Counted from the first letter of the stretch, positions 11,994-24,395 are shown. The stretch: DNA of 64,000 nucleotides from Bemisia tabaci (GCF_918797505.1 NC_092794.1:70841345-70905344); one strand, 5' to 3'. The notes: generated by a model not told the origin, from the letters alone. Numbers and translations: made by a program.

Positions 11994-12357
11994 GATATGT
12001 TGAGCCGATCGACATAGCTCCTGGACTGAACTAACCCTGCAGGCTGATTTTTGAAATTTATAGACAAAGCTATAGACAAAGAAGACAAAATGGATATGGA
12101 GGGATGCAATTGGTGGGAGCGGGTGGTTACAATGGACAAAGGCAGTAGGTAATAGACTAGCTAACGGCAATTCACGAGAAGCCGACAGTTAGTCCATAAT
12201 TTTCTCCCTTAGTCTGTAGGACGACACATTTCAACCATTAGGATCGCTCCATACTCCCTATGTCCTTTTTGTCTATTGCTTTGTCTATTAATTTCAATAA
12301 TCAGCCCGCAGATATGTTAAGCCGATCGACATAGCCCCTAGACTGAACTAACCCTGC
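11994..12357 (+). repeat. Direct repeat flanking family D copy (period 317 bp)
   Basis: About 43 bp starting GATATGTTGAGCCGATCGAC occurs at 11994 and again, with few changes, at 12311. Each copy is followed directly by a D element. This is a tandem duplication of flank plus element. Confidence 0.85.
12036..12311 (+). mobile_element. Family D MITE, copy 2
   Basis: About 276 bp with ends GCAGGCTGATT and AATCAGCCCGCAG. It has the family motifs for GACAAAG, GGGTGGTTACAATGGACAAA and GTCTATTGCTTTGTCTATTA. Confidence 0.85.
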
Positions 12358-12923
12358 GGGCTGATTTTTAAAATTGATGGACAAAGCGATCGACAAAGAA
12401 GACATAGGGCATGTGTACCGATCCGAATGGTTGAAATGGGTGGTGAAAGAGGGGAAATATTGGACTAACTATAGGGTCTCTGCGTGGGTTGCCGTTAGTT
12501 AGTTTTTACTTACCTCCTTTGTCCATTGCAACCACCCGCTTCCGCCGATAGGATCCCTCCATATTCGTTTTGTCTTCTATGTCTATAGCTTTGTCTGTCA
12601 ATGTCATGGAGTACATAGAGTCGTAATGTAAATGGGAGAGCTGGCGCCATGTTCTGCTCGACGAGTTCCGAGCCCGGTGTGCGCCGAGCTTCGGTCACTT
12701 TTTCGATACATGTTCGATCCAAAATGACGATGCAGAATATCTAGTAATTTTATCGAAAGGCGTGTGTCGAAAACAATCGATTATGTATCGGAAAAATGAC
12801 CCGGCGTCCCACAGGAGTCTTGGAATTCGGGACCTGGAAACTACTTCAAAGTGGCGCCAGCTCTTCCCATTTACATTGCGACGTAGTGTACTCTATGATC
12901 AATTTCAACAATTAGCCCTCGGC
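12353..12923 (+). mobile_element. Family D MITE, copy 3, interrupted
   Basis: It begins GCGGGCTGATTTTT and runs to about 12603, then resumes at 12899 as TCAATTTCAACAATTAGCCC. The gap is filled by the element at 12604-12898, so this copy predates that insertion. Confidence 0.8.
12604..12898. mobile_element. 295-bp TIR element nested in family D copy
   Basis: Terminal arms of about 46 bp share AATGTAAATGGGA and GAGCTGGCGCCA with the inverse copy. Outer ends are TCATGGAGTACA and TGTACTCTATGA. It is flanked by TCAAT on both sides, consistent with a short target duplication. The interior is non-coding. From 12924 to 13964 nothing is supportable. Confidence 0.8.
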
Positions 12924-13964
12924 ATGAACCTGAAATTGGCATTTAGATCGGAGACAAAGAGACCCTCCACTGCCATCTTGGCTGGTGAGAGCCTTTACTT
13001 TCGGGACTCCGACATTCAACTGAGGACTTATCTATCATCATTAGATCACATCCGTCAGTCAGCCCAGCTTTAGCATCCCGCAAAATCCGAGACGATGCGG
13101 CCGCTAAGCTTGGCTCACTGACGAGTGCGTGCCCTATAACATCATTTATGGACATCAAAACTCTCTGTCAGTTCTGGTTGAGCATCAAGTCTCAATCTGC
13201 AAACAATCTTATTCACACACGGCACCCGGGCACCCCATGCTCCTTCAATCTGAAGGAATGCAATTAGCCGTGAGTCGAGATTGCCGCGAGTGTCCTGGGG
13301 GTCAACCTGTTCACGGATGACGGCTCTTTGTTTACTTCACCGGTCACAGAACCAACCGCGCGCGGAAACTGTAAACTATCATCGCAGCCTTACAAGAGAT
13401 GACCTTCAGCTCCGCAGAGTACTGACCCCTCGTTCTTCGTTCAATCCCAAACAAAGAGAGTTGCGACATAATTTCAGTCGTTCCGTAAATATTGAAACTA
13501 GGTAATTCTGAGGGAGACGATAAGTGAAGGGATGACACAAATTTATTCGAAAATGAAAGGTAATGCTCCGGTGTAATTATACGCTCACTCATTCTTTGAC
13601 CACCTTAGAGAATTCAGTCATCCTGGTTGACGAGAAAATCGGTGTTCTGCCTCTTGCAATATTCCGTTTTCCGGACTTTACGCCCGTTTGCCAAAGACCG
13701 ATTCATTCATGGACAGCCTATCGCGAGTTTTTCGATCATCTGTAGAACGATCACATCCACAACAAATTGACTGATGCTCAGCGGGAGCTCCGATGGCGCT
13801 CAGCGGGACAAGATTTAAGGGAATATCGGACATGATATTTTTGTCAAAATCCACAAATTATACGTGTCACGATTCAAATTTCAAACGGTATTCTACAGAG
13901 AAATGTATGAGAGAGTCGATGGAATCACGTTTGAACATCTAAATTCCGTATTATCGAGGTTGTT

Positions 13965-14191
13965 CACTGGAAAAAAAACACATTGGATCTAGAGTCCAGA
14001 CTCTTGAAAATATCGACAAGAAAAAATACTCTTGATTCAATCGGATTTTTGCTGGAATCAAAACGAAATCCGCTTAAATTAAGAGGCTTGGTTCTTGATT
14101 TAAGCTAGATTCTGATTGAATCAAGAGTACTTTTTCTTGTCGATGTTTGTAAGAGTCTGGACTCTAGATCCAATGTGTTTTTTTTCCAGTG
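13965..14191. mobile_element. 227-bp inverted-repeat MITE (family J)
   Basis: Terminal arms of over 80 bp start CACTGGAAAAAAAACACATT and end in the inverse. The second landmark CTAGAGTCCAGACTCTT is present in both arms. Single copy here; the ends resemble the CACTGAAAAAAA ends of families K and L. Confidence 0.88.
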
Positions 14192-14240
14192 TTAGCTTTT
14201 AACTCTATCCGACCACTTCCGCTGACGTCTGACGTCCTCC

Positions 14241-14371
14241 ATTGGACGTATTTCCGTCAGACGGAACTACGTGCATTATGACATGAGCCCTGTTATGTAT
14301 ATGTTCTTATGGGTCTCAGGGCTCATGTCTTAGTGCACATAGTTCCTTTTGGCAGAAATACGTCTCTCATT
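14241..14371. mobile_element. Family A palindromic MITE
   Basis: About 131 bp; ATTGGACGTATTTC at the left and GAAATACGTC at the right, with CATGAGCCCTG and its inverse inside. The right tip is degraded. Confidence 0.85.
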
Positions 14372-14522
14372 GTGCGACGTACGGCGGACGTCGCGTCGCG
14401 TCACGCGTGGCGCGTCCCGCAGCGGCAAGCAGTCGGGGGCCGGGGGGGGGGGAGGACCTCGGTACTCGTGACGTTTTCCTCAAACCTTGTGCGTGTCACT
14501 CACACCGGCATCGCATCGCGGC

Positions 14523-14756
14523 GCACAGTGGATCGAGACAATTGGAGAGGTCGGACATGAATTCGTTAACTAAAACCGCAATTTTTAAGTTCAATTCGTC
14601 GCATTTTTAATTTTGAGGGGTGCATCTGAAAGAAAATTCCACGAGAAAACCGATGGAACCACTTTTAAAACCTCAAAGTTTCGTATGGTCGTAGTTATGA
14701 GCGATTAAAGTTTCTTAATTCTGTCCGTCATCTCCTATTGACTAAAACCATTGTGC
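14523..14756 (-). mobile_element. Family F MITE, copy 2
   Basis: About 234 bp, inverted relative to the copies at 4076 and 28123. It starts GCACAGTGGATCGAG and contains AACCTCAAAGTTTCGTATGG. It sits inside a GC-rich stretch (14380-14520 and 14757-14960) that it appears to split. Confidence 0.85.
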
Positions 14757-15001
14757 GGCGGGCGGTGTTTCGACATAGCGGCCGCCGCAGAGAATGACCC
14801 GCCGCGCCGCGCCGTCACGCGCCACGTCACGCCCGCGTCTTCCGATGTACGCGGAAAAAAAGCTCCAGGATTTGACACCAACCGGGTTAAGGGCGACGCG
14901 CTGGGATTGAACTTGCCTGTCTGGACGCGCTATTATCGAATCCCTCGACCTGGGGACATTCAGAGTCCCTTCGTATCAAGAGTTACATGGAATCAATCTC
15001 T

Positions 15002-15131
15002 AATTTGACGTATTTCTATCAAACGGAACTATGTGCATTAAGACATGAGCCCTGAGACCCATAAGAATATGTGCATAACAGGGTTCACGTCATAATGCAC
15101 ATAGTTCCGTTTGATAGAATTACGTCCAATT
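15002..15131. mobile_element. Family A palindromic MITE
   Basis: 130 bp; AATTTGACGTATTTCTATC at the left, GATAGAATTACGTCCAATT at the right, and a central AGACCCATAAGAATATG segment. The arms are nearly perfect. Confidence 0.9.
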
Positions 15132-15300
15132 GTCTTCCGTTGGAACGTTTTACTAGGGGTCCGCCCCTGGGCGCTCTGCGGCCCGACCCCTGGAGATTTG
15201 TGCCACTGCCAGCCTGATGAGAACCATTGAGAAAGTTTAAAGAGATGCAATTCAGAAAAAAACCACAATGGGATGCTCGTGAGAAGTGGATCGAAAATTT

Positions 15301-15551
15301 CTGCTGTGCTAAGGAAGAACACCGTTTGAGCTTTCAGACGTTGCCAAACTTCTTGTGACAAATCACGAATTTGCGGGAAAACTTGGAAATATTTTTCCTC
15401 CTTTTTCACAGAATTTAGTTTGTAATTTGAACTGAAATTACTGAAAATTTCAAGGAAAAATATTTTTTACTTTCTTCAAAAAGAAATATTTTCTAAGAGG
15501 AAATTTGGCAATATTCGAATGTTCATACAGCGTTTTTCCGTAGCACGGCAG
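15301..15551 (+). mobile_element. Family C MITE, copy 3
   Basis: 251 bp, left end CTGCTGTGCTAAGG, right end CCGTAGCACGGCAG. The flanking 4-mers (ATTT and AATC) do not match, so the duplication has decayed or the copy was rearranged. Confidence 0.9.
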
Positions 15552-15574
15552 AATCGGACTACATTTTCCGATAA

Positions 15575-16530
15575 GGAACTAATATTTTAGGCTCTCGTCG
15601 TATCCAAGTTGAGGAATAAGTGCTGTTCCAGTACTCCTCTCGATCAAAAAATGAATTAAAGTAACACAATTTTCTGTTTAAAATTCTTTCTGCCATTTTC
15701 CCTTCACCCCCTTTGGAATTAGAATCATCCGAGGATATCACGTAATCCCCTCTAGGCTCCTGACTGATCAGTGAACAAAAACCTACCAACAAAATAACGC
15801 GGTAAAACCAACCGAAGTGCCTCACCGAAAGATAAACTCTGCATTTGAACAATGCGCGGAGTGTAAAACAATGCAGGAATCTTCGAAGTTAGGTTCAAAC
15901 CCAACATGCAACTATTTTAACTCTGCGGTGGGCCAGGTTGCATACGCTCGTTTTAGCGGGCGAAATCTGTGATCTGCTCACGGCTTACTCGATTGGGTAC
16001 AGATGCAATTAGTGTTTTTCACTGTGACGTCTATTTCGTTTAACTATTTGAGCGCTCCTATCGCACAAATTACTAACGCGATTTTAACAAACTGAGATGC
16101 TTATCGAAAGACGAACTTGGCTTATGAATAATTCTCTGATTGTGAGCGAAGTGCAATGGAAAAATACATGAAGTTGTGGTTGGACAAAATATTTAGCTAT
16201 TTTAACTTCGCTGCGGGCCGAATTGCATACGTTCGAGGAAAACACTTATCGCACTTTTGAGTTGCACCTAATCGCGAGGGCCGTTCATCGCAAGCGTGAG
16301 CGGGTCGCGATCAGTTATCAAATCGCCCGCGAAACCGAGCGTATGCAATCCGGCCCACCGCGGAGTTCGAATAGTTGCATGTTGGGTCCGAACCCAACTT
16401 CGTACATTCTTCCATTGTCTTTTGCGTTGTTTTGAGTTGAAAGAAGTTCCGTTATCTAAGATGTTAAAATAAGGGCTCATTTTCAGATTTAATAGAAATG
16501 CTAACTGTAAACATTTGTAGTTCATTCGCC
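15575..16530 (+). mobile_element. Element E, copy 1 (long-inverted-repeat element)
   Basis: About 950 bp, similar throughout to 51985-53310. Internal inverted arms at about 15897-15990 and 16315-16402 carry CCCAACATGCAACTATT, CTCTGCGGTGGGCC and GCATACGCTCG. It lacks the two insertions present in the second copy and so provides empty sites for both. No transposase. DNA to 16960 has no further feature. Confidence 0.75.
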
Positions 16531-16964
16531 TGTGCTACAAACTGATGAAAATGCACGTGACATAATAATTAAAGCAAATGCAAATTTGCGGTTCAAATAT
16601 GGAATTTAAATGAACTGTATGACAGCAATTGAGGATCTTCCTTTGTCTGTGGACGTGTTGAATCAGCAATTGCTTTCATTTATTTGACATATTTTTAAAA
16701 AAAATGAAGTATAGCCATTTTTCGCAACTTTTATTGGGAAGATTCAGTATCTCGCAGAAATGCAGCGTGATGGTGAAACTAATATCCATTTACTATCCTG
16801 TGTTCCGCCTTGTTAACGCGACTAAAAATGATGCATCTTATATGAGCCCCAACGCAGAATTTGCATGCACACTTTTTATTGGTTTGTCTAAGAGTGCTTA
16901 TAAAGCTGTTTAGCAGTGTTTTTCATCATATTTGTCTAATATTAAGTATAGTATAAAAATAGTT

Positions 16965-17115
16965 TTAAAGTGAAAAAACGCACCGCCGAGTGACGTCAAC
17001 TGGCAGCAATTCCTGTTTAAACGCATGTACTGTAGCTGAATAGATCATGTTGTCATATCTCCTTCAATAATTATTCAATTATTCATGAACCGAAATTTCA
17101 GATGCCTGCATATTC
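16965..17115 (+). repeat. Family X dispersed repeat, copy 1
   Basis: It shares GTGACGTCA, then a CTGGCRGCATTTCC-like stretch and GTTTAAACGCATGTA, with 18795-19000 and 56553-56770. The first part contains the cAMP-response-element palindrome TGACGTCA. Confidence 0.7.
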
Positions 17116-18288
17116 TCAATTTTTTCAAAAATTGCCCTGGCAGTGACAGAGTAGACACAAGAGGTAATGGTAAAAACAGCAAAAGGAGAGGTAACCAATC
17201 AGCTTCTTAAAAATACTGCGCTCAAAATCTGGTGATTGCAACTTTTCCATTGAGAGTTTGTACAGCGAATGAAACAGACGGCTCGCGCATCATGTCATGG
17301 GTTAGCGCGTGCAAGGTGATGTGACGGCCTACCTTCCGGGCGATGCCATTAACCCATGCGAAAGTCCTTGGTAGAGTCGTCGCTCCTCTGACGTTAGAGC
17401 GTACCTCAATTCCCACGTGAGTCCTGTCCTCCGTTTAACTCTATGCTCTCCAGGGTTCATGTTCAAATAGAGATGCGCACTTACGTCAGAGGAACGACCA
17501 AGTATGAGCTGGCCATGGTGCATCGACGGCATCATGACCTGCACGTAGTAAACGCATATGGCATTCGGTGTCGACTGGAAATGCAGTTGTTGGTACGTTC
17601 GAAGAAATGAAGCAAAGGTTATTGTGGAAACAATCCCAGGGTGAAAACAACAGGAAACGTTGAGTTTCCAGGTTAAAGCCCACATCTCTCTCTAGTCTCT
17701 AGTCAAGCTTCGGGCGGAATACGCCAGCTAGTCTGATTGGTTCATTAGTTTTACGCTTTTCGTGGGACTCCTGAAGACAGTGTTCCCATTTCCCGGAACT
17801 TTTGAAAATCCCGAAATAATCCGGATCTTTTGCATTTTCCGGGAGTGGGAGAAACTGGAACAAAAAAGCACCGAGACCCGGAACTTTTGACGGGCATAGA
17901 ATGGGAGCACTGCCTGTAGACCAATGTAAAGAAGCGCGATCAGATAGAATAAGTTTTATCGTGGGGGGGGGGGGGGGGGTTGGGTTCATCGTTGAATTCA
18001 AATACAGCTATATTTTTAATGCAATGAAAATTACATTCCACATATAGAGGGTTCGATTTTCTCAAGACCATGGCTAATTAACCAGGGTGCCCTCAATTTC
18101 TGAAAATATTTTGTTCTCCTCTCCCAAGCGCGATCCGATTCATTTGGCAAGACGCAAATTGACAACCCGCTCTGATTCCTTCGCTTACCTGTAGGGGGGA
18201 GGGGGGCATAGGTTAATGATTCTAGGCGTCAAACTAGTTTCGGGCCCGTTACAACAGTGTTTGGCAACACGAAATCAACATAACTCAC

Positions 18289-18536
18289 AGGACGCATAAT
18301 CTGCGTCTTGGGCTAACTGCAGCCATTTATGAACATCTGGGCACCTCGACTTGTCTGCCTTCTGCGCCGCGCTGCGTTTCATAATTCCGCTCTTCAACTG
18401 CACCTCTGGGCAGTGGCAGTCCCACCTGTGGTTGTGGAAACTCTCCAGCTTCACCGCAAGCCCAAGAGACCCGAGTAGAAGTGCTGTGGCAAAATCGACC
18501 GCCGATAAGATAATCCGGCAGTTGATGTGGAAAATC
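18289..18536 (-). CDS. Candidate isolated exon (unidentified)
   Basis: On the minus strand an open frame encodes a stretch including SAVDFATALLLGSLGLAVKL, then CHCPEVQLKSG and CPDVHKWLQLAQDADYA. It ends at a good splice donor (T|GTGAGT at 18288-18283). The upstream boundary is uncertain because a G/C homopolymer at about 18539-18550 precedes it. The sequence has a hydrophobic stretch and spaced cysteines, but I recognise no family and see no partner exon. Chance is possible. DNA between 17116 and 18270 holds only a short inverted pair (CGTCGCTCCTCTGACGT near 17370 and its approximate inverse near 17485). Confidence 0.2.
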
Positions 18537-18794
18537 TCCCCCCCCCCCACCCTATCACTGGGAAACATTTCCAAGACTACCCATCTGAATCCTAATTCCG
18601 AAAAAGTCGTGACGTGTCACGTGACTGTAAATAATTTCTTCAAAGGACTTCCTCTTACTGGTTTTCCTGTTAATGTAATGGAGAATTTGCACGCAATTTT
18701 TTTATTGCTTCATCTGAAAGTGCCTAATGAGCTGAGTTCGCAATATTTTTCATAATTTTTTTCTGACATGGGAAATTGGAGAAAAATTGATTTA

Positions 18795-19000
18795 AAAGTG
18801 AGAAAATGTGCCGCCTTGTGACGTCATCTGGCGGCATTTCCCATTTAAACACATGTATTCTAGCAGAATCGGTTATTTTGTCATATCTCCTCTAATAATT
18901 GCTCAATTTATGAATCAAGGGTATCTTCGTGTTCAGTTCACTCAAAGGATTCCACTTAAACAGGAAATTCATCAAATTTCAGACCCTTGCAAATTCTCCA
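18795..19000 (+). repeat. Family X dispersed repeat, copy 2
   Basis: The best preserved copy: TGTGACGTCATCTGGCGGCA, then CCCATTTAAACACATGTATT, with a downstream tail (GAAATTCATCAAATTTC) that is also present at 56553-56770. Confidence 0.75.
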
Positions 19001-19840
19001 TTGGATTAACGGTTAAGGTAATCAGACGGTGGGATTATTAATAAAATTTCTGTTTTCTGCTGGCAGATTATCTGGTGCCGATGAAGGACATTGAGATAAC
19101 CTGGGTATACTGCCGATGTCCGAGTTTTCCTTTTCGTGTCATGTCATGTAAATATCGGAGTGCCAGCGATCTTTCTTTTAGGAGTCACAGAAAAGCTGAC
19201 ATGACATGACTCAAACTCCCGATGACCCTATAGGTAAATGCACCTTGTTTGTGAGGACTTTCCCGGACAAGAGAAAAGTCATTCTCTGGGCGTGCGTTAT
19301 TCATACAGCAGTAAAACTAGTGCTAAATCTAATAAAACAACGATGGTTCGAAAGCGGAACTTATAGGGAGCAGGAAAAATCTAAAATTCAAATCCGCAAA
19401 AGGCACCTTGACTCAGCCTTCCGTTAGGTGTAAAAAACTGAAAAAAACTGGAAGATCCGAAAACGTTCAGAAAAAATCTACAACACTAGAAAAAAGGAAC
19501 TTGCAGCTTCGAATTTCGTGTTTCGTGTCTTTTTTTTTAATTCGGCAAAAAGAAGGCGTTGTTCATCTGTCATAGGTTTTCTGACAGTTTTTCCGCTTTC
19601 TTCTGTGAACGCGCGAGAGAATTCCTTTCCTCAAGGTGAAAAGGTTGTGCAACGAGTTCTTCTTGCTTTTTTTCGCGTAAGTCTTACAAATATGAATCAA
19701 GTATTAGAAAAAAGCAACCCATAATGTTGGGGCTTAGTCCCTACTTTTCCTTTATTGGATGGAAAGCTACCAAGAGCGCGCGGGCCTGGTTTCAGCTCCG
19801 TTTTTGAAAAAAATGCTCTGGCGTCACCCTTTAGATTTGA

Positions 19841-19950
19841 AAAATTGTGAGAATTTTACTTCCTTTTCATAATAACTGAATCTTGCCAAACGCTCAAAAT
19901 TGTGAGAATTTTACTTCCTTTTCATAATAACTGAATCTTGCCAAACGCTC
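19841..19950 (+). repeat. Perfect tandem duplication, 55-bp unit x2
   Basis: The unit starts AAAATTGTGAGAATTTTACT and ends TTGCCAAACGCTC. The two copies appear identical, indicating a very recent duplication or an assembly artefact. Confidence 0.95.
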
Positions 19951-20546
19951 ATGAATTTTTCAGTTTAATTACTGTAAAATGCCGGGAATTGAACATAATT
20001 TTACAAAATGAGCCTGAAATTTTAGTGAAATAGGACATTGCCGGCAGGATAGAAGAAAAGGCTGTAATTCGGTGAGATGATATAAAAGTACCAGGAGGAA
20101 AACGCAACAAAAGCAAAGAGTCAACCAGATGCAGGTCATAAAAATATTATTTACAACAAAGTCGTAAACGCAGGTTAATGGCAAACTGCAAACGGAGTGG
20201 AACACCCAGGTTGCACTCTTCAGCATGCCTCGGGGTGCTTTTATCGTCGATTAGTGTGAAAGCTTAGTCGCTGAAATATGCATAAAAACTGTCGCAACAT
20301 AGTAGAGCGAGTATTTTCCAAATAGAGTAGAACATAGGTGTTGAAATGTTCTGTATATTTTGAGAAAATCTGAGAACATGTTCTCATCCAATCGTCTTTT
20401 GGTTAGTTTTTTTATTTATTAATTTATTTTTTTTATGCGAAATTGTTCGCCGATTAGAATCAGGGAGCGTTATACTCGTCCTCTCTGGATTTTGAATTTC
20501 CTTTGGTGTTATCTTATTGGTGAACGAAAAAACCCACTTTTTCATA

Positions 20547-20801
20547 CAGTCATGCCAAGGAAAAACGCCTAATGAACATTCGAGATTTGTCAAATTTCCT
20601 TCGATAAAATGTTCATTTTTAAGGAATGCTATGCGCATATTTTACCTTGAAATTTTCAGAAACTTTAGGTGAAATTGCAAACAAAATTACATGGAACGTT
20701 TGAAGAAAAATATTTACATATTTTTCCGAGAATTCGTGATTCACCAAAGGAAATTTGGCAATGCCTAGGAGTTCATACGGCGTTCTTCCTTAGCACGGCA
20801 G
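20547..20801 (-). mobile_element. Family C MITE, copy 4
   Basis: 255 bp in the minus orientation (left arm ATTCGAGA type). The left tip is degenerate (CAGTCATGCCAAGG); the right tip is canonical. No matching flank. From 20802 to 21641 there is no recognisable feature. Confidence 0.85.
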
Positions 20802-21641
20802 TGTAGATGCATGTATAGGAATAAATTTTAGGGACATGCTTACAAACCCTCGAAAGATCTAGGTAGATCTAGTTGAGTTCATCACTGGCCGGCATATGGA
20901 AACTTTGTAGCAAATATACATTTCCAATAGAGTAATTTGGACCCAGACAAAAATGGGGAAAAGCTCGGCTCTCCGAAATCAACGCAAAAAAGCAGAGTCG
21001 ATAAAAAGTTGAAAATATCACTCCGTCCACAGAGAGGAGGGAACTTTCGTAAAAAAATAAAATTGATGTGTAATGCACGAAATGAGCGGGTTAAAAGCGT
21101 CACCAGACGAAGTAAATGGTAAGATGTTATCAAACGATATGTCATCGGATAGCTAAAACGTCATAACACCCTCGATTCCGAAAATTAGGACATTTTTTTT
21201 GCTCCCTCGGAGTTTTTCCCCTGAATTTCAAGATGACAGGATGGGCTCGTCATGACGCTATCATGGATGAGTGCATCCTTTATATAGCCAATATTTTTTT
21301 TTTTTTATTAAAGCTATTTTTTAGTTGTGGTACATTCCATTTTTTTTGTTTTTTTCTTTGTTTTGACGAAAGAGCATTTAAAGTTTAGACATCAGCGCTG
21401 AGCTTTCAGATCCATTTTCGTCCATATTCTCAGAAAAATCATATTATTCATACGAAAAAATTACCGAGGAGCATCAGGAGCAAGCTCATCGAAAGATTCC
21501 GATTTCAAGAGTCTTTTTGGGTCCAAGAATAATTTACAGGAAATCCTCGCAACTATCGCTGCTTGAGTACGTTTCTCCTGTCGTTAATGAAAAAAAGGAC
21601 ACCTCAGGCCAGGGAAGTCTCCAGGAGTTTCTTGACTTACA

Positions 21642-21894
21642 CTGCCGTGCTAAGGAAGAACTCCTTATGAACATTCGAGAGTTGCCAAATTTCCTTCGAT
21701 AAAATGTTTATTTTTGAAGAAAATTATGTCTATTTTCCCTTAAAATTTTCAGACACTTCAGACCAAATTACGAACAAAATTATCTGAGAAATTGGCGTAA
21801 GAATATTCAAAAATTTTCCTGAAAATTAGTGGTTTGCCAGAGGAAATTTGGCAACGCCTGAGGGCGCATACGGCGTTCTTCCTTAGCACGGCAG
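21642..21894 (-). mobile_element. Family C MITE, copy 5
   Basis: 253 bp with intact ends CTGCCGTGCTAAGGAAGAAC and the inverse. Exact TACA duplication at 21638-21641 and 21895-21898. A reference-quality member of the family. From 21895 to 23322 I find no gene or repeat. Confidence 0.95.
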
Positions 21895-23322
21895 TACAGT
21901 GAAAGACCCTCTCAACGAAACTCCCGGGTTCATAGATCTTCGGAGTATCTGGTCTCTATCGTCCTACCGCGCAACGCCTGCCGCTGCCGGTGTCTCAACA
22001 AAGTGGTGCTGCCGAGCCTCAATGTAAATCTTACTTCATCAGTTGGGCAACCTGGCCTTCAGTCAAACCTGCATCTGCGTGCATCTTCGATGTTTGTTAA
22101 TGCGGGGAAAATATACGAATCTCTGATCGAAAATAGAGTACCTATATAGACAGAGAATGACCATTCCTACCTGTTCAACACGGGAAAACTGTGCCGTTTT
22201 TTGATTGGTCCACGAGTTTAAGGCTATCGTGATGCCTTAACGGTCGTGAATAAACAAACGCTCCTATTGGTCGTTGAGCTGTAAAAATGCATGCCAACCT
22301 TCTCACGAGAGATTACTCCAGATGTACCGCTACAGACCGTATCTTTCAGGATCAACCCAATTTATGGTATTCTTCGAGTTACCATGTTAGTATGACCTAT
22401 TTTAGTCGTAAGTTCTGTTTCATAGGTGTTTAGACTCTTTATCAGATAAATCGTGAATTTTTTCAATAGCTCCCTCCAAAAAGAACTCAACGGTTGCGTA
22501 GAATCGCCATCTTGTTTTCTTACGGCAATAAGCGCACCATATCAGCCTGTTTTTTGCGACCGACTAAAATCCGGCGCACAAATGCCAATAACTTGTAAAT
22601 ATGGATACTCTAATCGAAAATATTTACCAATATACAAGCTGAATGGATTTCAAGAGACTCAGATAGGCACACTGCATGCACGAGGCCTCGAAGCCTATCA
22701 ATTTTTTCCCGCCTTCCCCTTACTGGAAATTTAGCAACACTTCTGTCACGTCCGTAGACATTATAGTGTTTGAGGTTTTCCACAGGTTAAGAATAAAACG
22801 TTCAGAAAATATTAATTATACAGGTGCGCACCTATGCGTGCAGGACTGCCGCTCCAGGTTTCTGGAAAACACTAAGGTAGCTTTTGTTCGTTATTTTTTT
22901 ATTCTCTCATCCCTTTTTCAGTTATTTATTGGAATTTTGTTTTAGCTAAGATCTCGGTATTTTGTATTTCCGAATAGACGTTATGTCTCACAAACACAAC
23001 GCAATATGCACGCGATACTTTTTCCTTTGAAGTGTGCCTTCTTTCGGTTGCAGACATCAAGCACCTCGAATTAATGAAATTTCGGATTTACTCGTTCATA
23101 TTTCAGTATTTACTCATTGAAAAAAAGGGGCCTTAGTGCTGAGGAACTCAAAACTTTGTTTTTGATACGCGAGGTTGTGTCTCGCGAACATTCGGATGGA
23201 AAAATACCCTAAGAAATCGGTTCTAACCAGAGCCATAACGTTCAAGTTCTCTGTAATGTAATGAAACTGAACATGATTCGATCTTCTTGATGGCAGCTAG
23301 AGATCTGGATTTTGGTTCTTCA

Positions 23323-23546
23323 CACTGAAAAAAAAACTTACGGTCTATGAAGACATACCGTCCGTTCCGGGCTCAGAGACCGCAACTTCCGGGTGCTGGA
23401 ACCGGAGCCTCGATAACTCCGGGTGCTACGCCCAGAACTTTCGGCCTCTGAGCCCGGAACTTTCGGCCTCTGAGCCCGGAACGCGGACGGTACGTCTATA
23501 TAAGCCTGTAAGTACGGTTTCCACGGCCGGAGTTTTATTTTCAGGG
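23323..23546 (+). mobile_element. Family L MITE, copy 1
   Basis: Starts CACTGAAAAAAAAACTTACG and ends CCGGAGTTTTATTTTCAG. The interior is unusually GC-rich with a 22-bp direct duplication of CTTTCGGCCTCTGAGCCC (about 23446-23483). A truncated relative lies at 24299-24395. Confidence 0.75.
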
Positions 23547-24298
23547 CAGGGTCCGGAACTCATGAAGTTAACGCGAGTTTTACCGGTGGAATGGGCCTTG
23601 CGCAATGCGCATGGAGTCAAGTTTGTGGCTTCATTTGTACCTAGGAGCGAGGCATGTACATACGAGTGTTTGCGGGAAAGAATCGAGTGGACGCCATGGC
23701 GTGCAGGGAGGAGCGGTGGAAGGAACTCTTATCTGTCGCAATCTCTTTGTTCCAACTTTCAATCGGCGTCGCCGGTGATTCTCAACAATTTGCGTCCATT
23801 TACATAGACAGCCATGCCATGCCATGGGAATCCGATACTGAACTAGACGCCAACCTGCACCAACACCGGCCAGCTCGCGGGAAGAGCTATGCTTCTCATA
23901 GGAAACGCAGATACTTCGAGAATGTCTCATCAGGTTTCGCCGTGATGCCGGTTTCCTTCCAATTAGCACTTTTAACTTCGTGGAGCATAGAATAATTGGA
24001 CCGAGTTAAGCAGAAAGGAACCAACCCACATTTTGGAAAAAATTGAGTTATGAGTGGTTTTGAACTCAACCACTGCTCTACTATCTATCGCCATAAATTC
24101 AAAGTTTTTGTTGGAGCAAATTTTGTAGAAATTGAACTTGAAGTTTATCTTTTACATTGAGTCTTATGCAGGAGTCAAACTTTAAACCTCTTTTTCTCGG
24201 TTCGATCCCGATGTGGCTTGGTTCCTTTCTGTTTAACTCCGTCCAATTAGAAGAAAAAAGTCAGCAGATTTTCCCGGAGCAATCGAAGCTACGCCTCC

Positions 24299-24395
24299 AG
24301 CAGCCGGAATTTTCGGCCTTTGAGCCCGGAACGGACGGTATGTCTATATAGCCCGTTATTACGGCTCCCACGGCCGGAGTTTTTTTTTTCACTGC
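24299..24395 (+). mobile_element. Family L MITE, truncated copy 2
   Basis: Only the right part remains: TTTTCGGCCTTTGAGCCCGG, GGACGGTATGTCTATATA and CACGGCCGGAGTTTTTTT, ending CACTG. DNA from 23547 to 24298 has no supportable gene. Confidence 0.75.

Noticed and set aside
15038..15409. 123-codon minus-strand frame
   Set aside because: Covers a family A MITE and the end of a C MITE; repeat-derived.
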